A DNA stretch of 8,702 bases, taken from NCBI GenBank assembly GCA_007131845.1, contig SLPT01000037.1:1-8702 (forward strand), in the 5' to 3' direction. The notes under the pieces are model-generated. The model worked only from the letters and a program-made list of their open reading frames with translations, made no database searches and was not told where the DNA came from. The first letter of the stretch is position 1. Every line of letters starts with the position of its first letter. This DNA is from Desulfobacteraceae bacterium. Lineage in GTDB: Bacteria; Desulfobacterota; Desulfobacteria; Desulfobacterales; Desulfosalsimonadaceae. The translations under genes and the position numbers were made by a program. Positions 1-5,978 of this stretch are shown in pieces.

Positions 1-675
1 CTGCGGGCCCTGGGGGAGATCGCGGAGGATTCCTTTGTTTTTTTCATGCGCCGGCCGAATGGCGATGCATTTTTCGGCCGGTCGCCGGAGCGCCTTTTCC
101 GCCTGGAAAACGGAACGCTGGCATCGGATGCCATTGCGGGAACGCGCCGCCGGAGTGATCATCCGGGTATCGACGACCGGCTCGGCTCTGAATTGATGGC
201 CTCGCTGAAGGACGTGGAGGAACACCGCATCGTGGTGGACTACATCCGTGAGCACATGTCCCGGGTGTGCGAATCCGTGGATGTGGCCGCATCCCGTCAT
301 CCCCTGAAGCTTCGGCACTTGCAGCATATCATTACGCGCGTATCCGGTCCAATCGCAAATGGCGCGGATCCGCTGGCAACGATGGAACTCCTTCATCCCA
401 CGCCCGCCGTGGGCGGGGTGCCGCCGGATGCATCCATGGAGATGATCCGCCACCTGGAGCCCTTTGTACGGGGATGGTATGCCGCGCCCATTGGCTGGAT
501 GGCGCGCGATTCCGCTGAATTCGCCGTGGGAATCCGCTCCGCGCTGGCTTGCGGAAATACACTTCACCTGTTCGGGGGTGCGGGGATCGTATCCGGGTCC
601 GACCCGGAAATGGAATGGCTGGAGACCGGCCACAAAATGGAAAATTTCACCCGGATCCTGGGGAAAACCGAGTAA
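1..675 (+). CDS. menF: Isochorismate synthase MenF, C-terminal 224 residues (5' end outside window)
   Basis: This enzyme isomerises chorismate to isochorismate, the committed step into menaquinone. The frame is open from base 1, so the N-terminus and true start lie upstream; an internal ATG at 46 is not the start. The visible part is the chorismate-binding domain: FGRSPERLF, AIAGTRRR, the SLKDVEEHRIVVDYI helix, a HLQHIITRVSG segment, LLHPTPAVGGVP, then EPFVRGWYAAPIGW, SAEFAVGIRSALA and the glycine-rich LFGGAGIVSGSDPEMEWLET close to the C-terminus. These motifs are shared by MenF/EntC isochorismate synthases and, more loosely, by anthranilate and aminodeoxychorismate synthases. MenF is chosen because menD follows with a one-base overlap (TAATG). 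The region expected to hold the catalytic lysine is mostly missing, so MenF versus EntC specificity rests on context. Confidence 0.93.
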   Translation: MRALGEIAEDSFVFFMRRPNGDAFFGRSPERLFRLENGTLASDAIAGTRRRSDHPGIDDRLGSELMASLKDVEEHRIVVDYIREHMSRVCESVDVAASRHPLKLRHLQHIITRVSGPIANGADPLATMELLHPTPAVGGVPPDASMEMIRHLEPFVRGWYAAPIGWMARDSAEFAVGIRSALACGNTLHLFGGAGIVSGSDPEMEWLETGHKMENFTRILGKTE

Positions 676-2576
676 TGGCGGACAACCGGCTGCTGGGCCA
701 TCTCAATACCCTCTGGACGACGCTCATCGTTTCCACGCTTTTCAAAAGCGGAATCGATACCTATTTCGTTTCCCCGGGAAACCGGAACACGCCCGTCATG
801 GCAGCACTCGGCGCGGTATCCGGCGTCCGTGTGCGCATGTGCATCGATGAGCGGGCAGGGGCCTACCGGGCCCTGGGCCATGGCAGGGCGGCCGGGGTTC
901 CCGGAGTGCTGGTCTGCACGTCCGGCACCGCCGGGGCAAATTATTACCCGGCGATTATCGAGGCATACCGCGACGAAATTCCCGTCATCGCCTGGAGCGC
1001 GGACCGGCCTCCCGAACTGGTCGGAAGCGACGCCAACCAGACGATTTACCAGGAGGGGCTTTACGGGCGATATGTCCGGAAAAGCCTCAATCTGCCTTGT
1101 CCATCAACGGACTATCCCCTTCGGGCGCTGCTTGTGCGGATCCGCGAGCTGTCTTCAATACGAAACGGCCCGGTTCATATCAATCTGCCGTTCCGGGAGC
1201 CCCTGCTTCCGGTGGAAGAAGAATCCGGCGGTACAGCCAGCAGCCGCACGGAACAATTCCCGGACGGAGATGCAATCACGGCGCTTCTGGATGATCCCGT
1301 GCCGGTCGTGGCAAATTCCCCCATGCCGTCAACCGCTGCGGGCGATGCGTTCGTAACCCAATCTCCGCCTTCAACCGTTTTCACAACCCGGTTCGGGGAT
1401 TTTTTGGATATCAACACGGCCGACAGCGCACTCATTCACCCGGCTATGCAGTGCACAGGCAGGGCCGAAAGGGGGATCGTCGTTGCCGGTCGGCTGAATC
1501 ATGGAGAGGACCCCGCAGCGATTACCGGTTTTGCCCGCCGCATGGGCTGGCCCCTGTACTGCGATATCGCATCCGGACTCAAGGGTGCTTTTTCCGGCGG
1601 GGTGGAAATCCCTTTTTTCGATCATCCGGAAGTACCGGCAATCGTGAAGGAATATAATCCGGAAATCATCGTCCAGTTCGGCACCGGCCTGGTGTCCAAA
1701 AGCTATTACGAAACCCTTCTGAGCGATTCATTTCCGGATATACGTCTTTTGCAGATCACACCCCGGGAGGGGATTCGGGATCCGGCCAACCGGGTGGACT
1801 GCAAGCTCACCATGACGGCGCAGCAGGGCGTGGTCGTTCTTGAAAATACAGTCTTGCCCCGGGAAAATAAACAGCCGGATTCATCCGGGTTTGAGAAAGC
1901 CACGGTACAAGACGGAAAAAAGCGTCTGTCACGGATGGCCGGGCAGTTGGATGCCCTCGTCAAGGCGATCCGCCGAAACACCCCAAAAGACGCTCTTTCC
2001 CACCCGGTGATCGCGGATATCTTTTGCGAGCTGCTTCCCGGCAACGAGGCACTGTTTACAGGCAATTCACTGGTGATCCGTGCATTCGACCAGGCGGTGC
2101 CCGCTTCAGGCAAGGCCATGCGCGTGGTTTCCAACCGGGGGGTAAGCGGTATCGAGGGCAATCTCGCCACCGCCGTCGGCTATGCGGAAAAAGACGGAAA
2201 GCGGATTACGGCGGTCCTGGGAGACTTGTCCCTGCTGCATGATCTCAACTCCCTGATGCTGGTGCAGGGCGCTGATGTGCCGGTGGTTGCGGCAGTAATC
2301 AACAACAGCGGGGGGCGAATATTCGAGCGGCTTCCGGTGGCAAGGTTTTCAGGCATTCCCGGCGAATGGGTGACTACACCCCATGAATTGGGCTTTGAAT
2401 CGTCCGCCCGCCAGTTCGGCCTTCCGTACTGGCATGCTGAAACACCGGATGAACTGCGCCGCGCCTACGAAGCGATTTTAAAGGAAAACCGCAGCGCGCT
2501 TCTGGAAATCAGGTTATCCCCGGAGGCGGACCTCGAGGTGTTTCACCGCCGGAGAAATGTACGGATATATCCGTGA
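675..2576 (+). CDS. menD: 2-succinyl-5-enolpyruvyl-6-hydroxy-3-cyclohexene-1-carboxylate (SEPHCHC) synthase MenD
   Basis: This thiamine-diphosphate enzyme adds the succinyl semialdehyde unit from 2-oxoglutarate to isochorismate, releasing CO2. The chosen ATG overlaps the menF stop by one base and gives 633 residues; an in-frame ATG at 549 lies inside menF and would add non-homologous sequence. N-terminal motifs are SPGNRNTP (33-40), IDERAGAYRALG with the ThDP-activating Glu at 59, CTSGTAGANYYPAIIEA (81-97) and SADRPPEL (108-115). The C-terminal ThDP/Mg motif is GDLSLLHDLNSL (516-527) followed by VINNSGGRIF (541-550), preceded by NRGVSGIEG (487-495). The protein is longer than E. coli MenD (about 556 residues). 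Much of the excess is a poorly conserved linker near residues 183-245. The usual SPGSRS motif has Asn in place of both Ser. Soluble, cytoplasmic, cotranscribed with menF. Confidence 0.97.
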   Translation: MADNRLLGHLNTLWTTLIVSTLFKSGIDTYFVSPGNRNTPVMAALGAVSGVRVRMCIDERAGAYRALGHGRAAGVPGVLVCTSGTAGANYYPAIIEAYRDEIPVIAWSADRPPELVGSDANQTIYQEGLYGRYVRKSLNLPCPSTDYPLRALLVRIRELSSIRNGPVHINLPFREPLLPVEEESGGTASSRTEQFPDGDAITALLDDPVPVVANSPMPSTAAGDAFVTQSPPSTVFTTRFGDFLDINTADSALIHPAMQCTGRAERGIVVAGRLNHGEDPAAITGFARRMGWPLYCDIASGLKGAFSGGVEIPFFDHPEVPAIVKEYNPEIIVQFGTGLVSKSYYETLLSDSFPDIRLLQITPREGIRDPANRVDCKLTMTAQQGVVVLENTVLPRENKQPDSSGFEKATVQDGKKRLSRMAGQLDALVKAIRRNTPKDALSHPVIADIFCELLPGNEALFTGNSLVIRAFDQAVPASGKAMRVVSNRGVSGIEGNLATAVGYAEKDGKRITAVLGDLSLLHDLNSLMLVQGADVPVVAAVINNSGGRIFERLPVARFSGIPGEWVTTPHELGFESSARQFGLPYWHAETPDELRRAYEAILKENRSALLEIRLSPEADLEVFHRRRNVRIYP

Positions 2577-2603
2577 TTCTTGTACCTGCCAGATGCGGGT
2601 CAG

Positions 2604-2632
2604 GTCTGTGTTAATCCGTGTGATCCGTGGGC
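2604..2632 (+). repeat. Outer inverted repeat, left arm (TCTGTGT..AATCCG..GTGATC type)
   Basis: This 29-base segment pairs with 2818-2846: the reverse complement of the right arm matches at 25 of 29 positions by hand count. It has an internal period of about 9-10 bases (GTGTTAATC / CGTGTGATC / CGTGGGC). Similar CTGTGTAATCTGTGG-like intergenic repeats are, from memory, dispersed in many bacterial genomes. It starts 27 bases after the menD stop and brackets the larger palindrome at 2645-2768. Confidence 0.8.
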
Positions 2633-2644
2633 AACAATATGTTT

Positions 2645-2768
2645 GACGGCTTCGTAAAAAGTCCAATATCTGCGTTACGCGCGATTTCTCAGAATTTCAC
2701 GTACGCCAAGTACGCTACATTCTTCGAAATCGCGCAAGCCTTGATCTTGAACTTTTTACAAAGCCGTC
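2645..2768. mobile_element. 124-bp near-perfect palindrome, MITE/REP-like dispersed element
   Basis: The two arms (about 59-60 bases each) meet at a 5-base centre GCCAA flanked by GTAC on both sides (2701-2713). The ends are GACGGCTTCGTAAAAAGT on the left and the reverse complement of GACGGCTTTGTAAAAAGT on the right; GCGATTTC and AGAAT blocks are also shared by the arms. One single-base gap and scattered mismatches separate the arms. There is no transposase gene and I see no clear target-site duplication. A degenerate half-copy of the same sequence lies at 8397-8450, so the element is dispersed at least within this window. In RNA it would fold into a long hairpin between menD and menB. Whether it is a non-autonomous transposon or a REP-like repeat cannot be decided here. 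Confidence 0.75.
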
Positions 2769-2792
2769 GGATCGCGACTTTTTACGAGATCT
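2769..2792. repeat. Possible remnant of a second element end (ACTTTTTACGAG)
   Basis: Directly after the palindrome, GCGACTTTTTACGAGATC resembles the terminal part of the right arm (AACTTTTTACAAAGCCGTC) in the same orientation. It looks like the truncated end of a further copy or a tandem end, but the match is only about 12-15 bases. Weak on its own. Confidence 0.4.
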
Positions 2793-2817
2793 TCATGTTT
2801 GAAAAGCGAAGGTAATA

Positions 2818-2846
2818 GCCCACAGATCACGCGGATTGACACAGAT
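2818..2846 (-). repeat. Outer inverted repeat, right arm
   Basis: This is the partner of 2604-2632, in opposite orientation, 25 of 29 positions matching. It sits 27 bases before the menB start. Read through in the menB frame it encodes SPQITRIDTD, a typical repeat-derived false N-terminal extension. Between the two arms lie 185 bases, mostly the 124-bp palindrome, as if that element had inserted into a pre-existing hairpin. Confidence 0.8.
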
Positions 2847-2863
2847 GTAACTATTTCAGCAAC

Positions 2864-2870
2864 GGAGAAG
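2864..2870 (+). promoter_or_regulatory. Ribosome binding site fixing the menB start
   Basis: GGAGAAG sits 3 bases before the ATG at 2874, with the GGAG core 6 bases away. It supports 2874 over the in-frame ATG at 2799, which lies inside repeat sequence. Confidence 0.75.
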
Positions 2871-2873
2871 ACG

Positions 2874-3767
2874 ATGGTTTCGGAAGTATTTGATCCCGCC
2901 CGCTGGCGGGAAGTGGAAGGTTTTTCATTTACGGACATCACCTATCACCGTGCCGTGGACCAGGGGACCGTGCGGATTGCGTTCAACCGGCCGGAATCGA
3001 GAAATTCCTTTCGGCCCCACACGGTGGATGAGCTGTTCACGGCCCTGGATCATGCCCGGATAACCAGCGATGTGGGTGTTGTGCTGATCACCGGAAACGG
3101 CCCTTCCAGGAAGGATGGCGGATGGGCGTTTTGCTCCGGGGGAGACCAGCGAATCCGGGGAAGAGATGGGTACCAATATGAAGGCGAGACGGGAACACCC
3201 GACCCGGCACGGCTGGGACGGCTGCATATCCTGGAGGTTCAGCGCCTGATCCGGTTCATGCCCAAGGTGGTGGTGGCCGTGGTGCCCGGGTGGGCGGCCG
3301 GGGGCGGGCACAGCCTGCACGTTGTGTGCGATCTTACCATCGCCTCGGCCGAACATGGCCGGTTCAAGCAGACCGACCCGGACGTGGCATCCTTTGATTC
3401 GGGCTACGGTTCCGCATATCTCACGCGCATGGTGGGGCAGAAGCGCGCACGGGAGATTTTTTTCCTGGGGCTCGACTACACGGCGCAGGAAGCCTTTGAA
3501 ATGGGGATGGTAAACCTCGTTGTGCCCCATGAGGATCTTGAGGAAAAAGCCCTGGAATGGGCCTCGATCATGAATTCCAAGTCGCCCACGGCCATGCGCA
3601 TGCTCAAGTTCGGCTTCAATCTTCCCGATGACGGGCTGGTTGGCCAGCAGCTTTTCGCCGGGGAAGCCACCCGCCTGGCCTACGGCACGGACGAGGCGGA
3701 AGAGGGGCGGGCCGCGTTTCTGGAAAAAAGACCCCGGGACTTTACGAAATTCCCTTGGCATTATTGA
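2874..3767 (+). CDS. menB: 1,4-dihydroxy-2-naphthoyl-CoA synthase MenB, type II (Mycobacterium-like)
   Basis: This crotonase-fold enzyme cyclises o-succinylbenzoyl-CoA to DHNA-CoA. The start at 2874 (297 residues) is set by a good ribosome binding site. Seen: NRPESRNSFRP (38-48), the oxyanion-hole region FCSGGDQ (86-92) and AAGGGHSLHVVCDLTIA (141-157), the active-site loop QTDPDVASFDSGYGSAY (166-182) with catalytic Ser173 and Asp175, and the C-terminal NSKSPTAMRMLKFGFN, LVGQQLFAGEATRLAYGTDEAEEGRAAFLEKRP (active-site Tyr270). Asp168 in QTD stands where E. coli-type enzymes have the Gly that binds bicarbonate, so this should be a bicarbonate-independent type II enzyme. From memory the C-terminal third is strikingly close to M. 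tuberculosis MenB. It follows the repeat island rather than menD directly, and couples to menA downstream. Confidence 0.97.
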   Translation: MVSEVFDPARWREVEGFSFTDITYHRAVDQGTVRIAFNRPESRNSFRPHTVDELFTALDHARITSDVGVVLITGNGPSRKDGGWAFCSGGDQRIRGRDGYQYEGETGTPDPARLGRLHILEVQRLIRFMPKVVVAVVPGWAAGGGHSLHVVCDLTIASAEHGRFKQTDPDVASFDSGYGSAYLTRMVGQKRAREIFFLGLDYTAQEAFEMGMVNLVVPHEDLEEKALEWASIMNSKSPTAMRMLKFGFNLPDDGLVGQQLFAGEATRLAYGTDEAEEGRAAFLEKRPRDFTKFPWHY

Positions 3768-3771
3768 TGAC

Positions 3772-3775
3772 AGGA
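3772..3775 (+). promoter_or_regulatory. Ribosome binding site supporting the menA start at 3782
   Basis: AGGA lies 6 bases before the ATG at 3782. The alternative ATG at 3767, overlapping the menB stop as TGATG, has no purine-rich site at the right distance. Start choice is therefore 3782, though coupled re-initiation at 3767 is possible. Confidence 0.5.
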
Positions 3776-3781
3776 TGCATC

Positions 3782-4690
3782 ATGTGGGCATCTTTCAATA
3801 ACGATTCCAAAGGCATCACCGCGTGGCTCCTGGCGATCCGGCCAAGGACCCTGACGGCGGGAATGGCGCCCGTGATATTGGGTGCGGCTGCCGCAGCCGC
3901 TCACGGCGGGGTTTTCCGTCCCGGCGTGACAGCGCTGGCGCTTGCCTGCTGCTTGCTCCTCCAGGCGGGCACCAACCTGGCCAACGATTATTTCGATGCG
4001 GGAAGCGGCGTGGATGATGACAACCGGCTGGGGCCGGTGCGTGTGACCCATTCCGGACTGATTGATCCGGATCGTGTAAAACGGGGCTTTCTTTCATGCT
4101 TTGCCGCTGCCGCCGTGCTGGGCGTTCCCCTTGCAGTGATCGGCGGGTGGCCGATCCTGGTAATCGGGGTGCTGTCGATCCTTTTTGCCTATCTCTACAC
4201 GGGCGGTCCGTATCCCCTGGCGTATCACGGGCTGGGGGAAGTCCTTGCCTTTGTTTTTTACGGCCTGGTGGCCACGGGCGGGGTATACTGGCTCAATACG
4301 CACGCCATGGACGCCGGCGCACTGGTTGCCGGTTCGGGCACGGGCTGCATCGCCGCGTTTCTCATGGGGATCAACAACCTTCGCGATATCCGCACGGACC
4401 GGCCGGCCGGGAAAATCACGCTTCCGGTTTTGCTGGGCGAGCCTGCGGCCCGTATCTTCGTTGCGGGACTCTGCCTGGTATCGGTACTGATTCCGGTGCT
4501 TCATGTTTCCATGTACCCGGACCAGCCGTGGGTTTTGCTTGCATCCGCCGGGGTTCTGCCGTTTGCCGCAAGGTTTTCGCGGGTTCTCAGTGCGCCTGTG
4601 GACGCCGGATTCAACACGATCCTGGCAGCGGCCGGCAAATACCTGTTCGTGTATGCGGTGCTGTTCAGTGCGGGAATGATTGCAGGGTGA
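3782..4690 (+). CDS. menA: 1,4-dihydroxy-2-naphthoate polyprenyltransferase MenA
   Basis: This integral-membrane UbiA-family prenyltransferase attaches the polyprenyl chain to DHNA, giving demethylmenaquinone. From 3782 it has 302 residues, close to E. coli MenA (about 308); starts at 3767 or TTG 3755 would add 5 or 9 residues. It begins with AWLLAIRPRTLTAGMAPV (14-31), then the first Asp-rich, Mg-diphosphate-binding motif NLANDYFDAGSGVDDDNRLGP (65-85), YLYTGGPYPLAYHGLGE (137-153), and the second motif INNLRDIRTDRPAGKITLPVLLG (197-219). Several hydrophobic membrane segments alternate with these cytoplasmic-face loops (for example around 51-62, 105-136, 154-170, 227-242, 250-264, 287-301). The YTGGPYPL and AGKITL blocks separate MenA from UbiA and other family members. 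Confidence 0.96.
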   Translation: MWASFNNDSKGITAWLLAIRPRTLTAGMAPVILGAAAAAAHGGVFRPGVTALALACCLLLQAGTNLANDYFDAGSGVDDDNRLGPVRVTHSGLIDPDRVKRGFLSCFAAAAVLGVPLAVIGGWPILVIGVLSILFAYLYTGGPYPLAYHGLGEVLAFVFYGLVATGGVYWLNTHAMDAGALVAGSGTGCIAAFLMGINNLRDIRTDRPAGKITLPVLLGEPAARIFVAGLCLVSVLIPVLHVSMYPDQPWVLLASAGVLPFAARFSRVLSAPVDAGFNTILAAAGKYLFVYAVLFSAGMIAG

Positions 4691-4702
4691 CAATCAAAGC
4701 GA

Positions 4703-4728
4703 CCGGATGACTATATCCGGATGACTAT
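4703..4728 (+). repeat. Two direct copies of CCGGATGACTAT
   Basis: In the 67-bp menA-menC gap, CCGGATGACTAT occurs at 4703-4714 and again at 4717-4728 (period 14, perfect over 12 bases). It may be a small slippage duplication or a tandem binding site. I see no convincing promoter hexamers around it. Confidence 0.7.
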
Positions 4729-4757
4729 TTATGGATGCGTTCGATATGGGTGAGTAA

Positions 4758-5978
4758 ATGACTGTAACCGGTATCAGGGCATACGCCTTTTCCATACCCT
4801 TTGCCGCACCCGTGCGGGTGGGAAACCGGGTGCTTGAAGAGCGCAAAGGGCTTTTGATCCGCGTCGAAGACGGGTCCGGCCGTTTCGGATGGGGCGAGAT
4901 TGCACCGCTTCCCGGGCTGGATGACGATACCCTGGAGGACTGCAAAGACGACCTGCGCAAACTGGCCGGGCGGATTCGAAAGGCCGGAGCTATCGATGCA
5001 TCCTCTCAAGGGTCATTTCAGGCATCTGCTTGTGAAGCATTATCCGGAGCAACCCCCCCCGAAGAAATATCCCACGTCGGACCACAACCGGATGCTGAAC
5101 AGATCGCCGCCCTGGATGCCGCACCGGATGCTGCCCCGGATGCGCCGTGGAGGGACGCGCGTTTCCGGCCGGCCGTTCAATTCGGCCTGGATTCCGCCGT
5201 GCTCGCGCTGGTGACCGGCGCCGGGCGAAATCCCGTGCACAAACCAGGGGACCCACTTGCTGCAACGATCAACGGCTTGTTTATCCCGGAACCCGACATG
5301 ACAATCGTTCGCCGCCAGGCGAATCGGATTGTCGCATCCGGCGTTTCCACGGTGAAGGTCAAGATCGGCCGGATTCCGCTTGAAGCGGAATCCGCCGCGA
5401 TCCGCTACCTCTACGGCCGCTGCGGGGGCAATGTCACCTTCCGGCTGGATGCCAACCGTTCATTCCATCCGGACAGGTACAGGGCGTATTACAGGCAGTT
5501 ATCGGATCTGCCGGTGGAATACGTGGAAGAACCCCTCGAAAACGCCGATTTTCATAGCGCCGCAGCAGTAGGGTGGCCGCTGGCGGTGGACGAATCCCTT
5601 CCATCTTACTGGAACAAAAAGGCGGGGCGCCCCGAAAATCTGCCGGATGCGGTTTCGCGCATCATTGTCAAACCGGCCACACCGGTCGGTTTTTCAAACA
5701 TGATGCGATTCTTTTCAGGCTCCCGGGCTGGTTCGTTGCTCCCCGTGCTTAGCTCCGCCTACAATACAGTCTATGGCATCAGCAGCCTTCTTTTGCATTT
5801 GAAACACGTTCCCGGCGCGGCGGCAATCGCGCACGGACTGGATACCGGCGCTTTTTTGCAATACGATCTCGTCGGCTCGCCGCCGGTAATCCAAAATGGA
5901 CGCATTACCGCTCCGGACCATATTCTTTGGGAAAAAGACCAGCCGGATTCCGGCCTGACCGAAGAGGTGAGATTGTGA
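4758..5978 (+). CDS. menC: o-Succinylbenzoate synthase MenC
   Basis: This enolase-superfamily enzyme dehydrates SHCHC to o-succinylbenzoate using a divalent metal. The ATG at 4758 follows GGTGAG (4749-4754). The N-terminal capping part has RVGNRVLEERKGLLIRVEDG and GWGEIAPLPGLDDDTLED (45-62). The barrel carries the catalytic pair VKVKIG (Lys200, Lys202), metal ligands in FRLDANRSF (Asp231), VEYVEEPLE (Glu257 or Glu258) and LAVDESL (Asp278), and the second catalytic lysine in IIVKPATPVG (Lys305), then LSSAYNTVYG. At 406 residues it is much longer than E. coli MenC (about 320). Part of the excess is an Ala/Pro/Asp-rich, apparently non-conserved insertion near residues 76-133, before FRPAVQFGLDSA; it contains a C8 tract and a 12-bp tandem repeat. 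All catalytic residues are intact. It overlaps menE by four bases. Confidence 0.94.
   Translation: MTVTGIRAYAFSIPFAAPVRVGNRVLEERKGLLIRVEDGSGRFGWGEIAPLPGLDDDTLEDCKDDLRKLAGRIRKAGAIDASSQGSFQASACEALSGATPPEEISHVGPQPDAEQIAALDAAPDAAPDAPWRDARFRPAVQFGLDSAVLALVTGAGRNPVHKPGDPLAATINGLFIPEPDMTIVRRQANRIVASGVSTVKVKIGRIPLEAESAAIRYLYGRCGGNVTFRLDANRSFHPDRYRAYYRQLSDLPVEYVEEPLENADFHSAAAVGWPLAVDESLPSYWNKKAGRPENLPDAVSRIIVKPATPVGFSNMMRFFSGSRAGSLLPVLSSAYNTVYGISSLLLHLKHVPGAAAIAHGLDTGAFLQYDLVGSPPVIQNGRITAPDHILWEKDQPDSGLTEEVRL
5112..5147 (+). repeat. Three tandem 12-bp units (C[C/T]GGATGCxGCx) inside menC
   Basis: CTGGATGCCGCA, CCGGATGCTGCC and CCGGATGCGCCG follow head to tail, encoding LDAAPDAAPDAP; an isolated related unit CCGGATGCTGAA is at 5088-5099. 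The in-frame units lie inside the extra segment of MenC and look like replication-slippage growth of a surface loop. Confidence 0.75.
5964..5970 (+). promoter_or_regulatory. Ribosome binding site for the GTG start of menE
   Basis: GAGGTGA, a close match to the 16S 3' end complement, lies 4 bases before GTG at 5975, inside the last codons of menC. It supports this GTG rather than the upstream in-frame ATG at 5927, which would add 16 residues overlapping menC. Confidence 0.8.

Noticed and set aside
549..674. Earlier ATG for MenD inside menF
   Set aside because: It would add 42 residues that are out-of-frame menF sequence; the family N-terminus begins just after 675.
2627..2815. 62-codon open frame on + strand
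   Set aside because: It lies entirely inside the repeat island and is translated palindrome sequence; no ribosome binding site or recognisable product.
2836..2841. Perfect TTGACA, a possible -35 box for menB
   Set aside because: It belongs to the repeat arm and no -10-like hexamer lies 16-18 bases downstream (GCAACG at that place).
2799..2873. Upstream ATG giving MenB a 25-residue N-terminal extension
   Set aside because: The extension reads through the outer inverted repeat (SPQITRIDTD) and has no family counterpart; the ATG at 2874 has a good ribosome binding site.
2925..3761. 278-codon minus-strand open frame opposite menB
   Set aside because: Antisense shadow of a clearly conserved gene in GC-rich DNA; the translation has no recognisable motifs.
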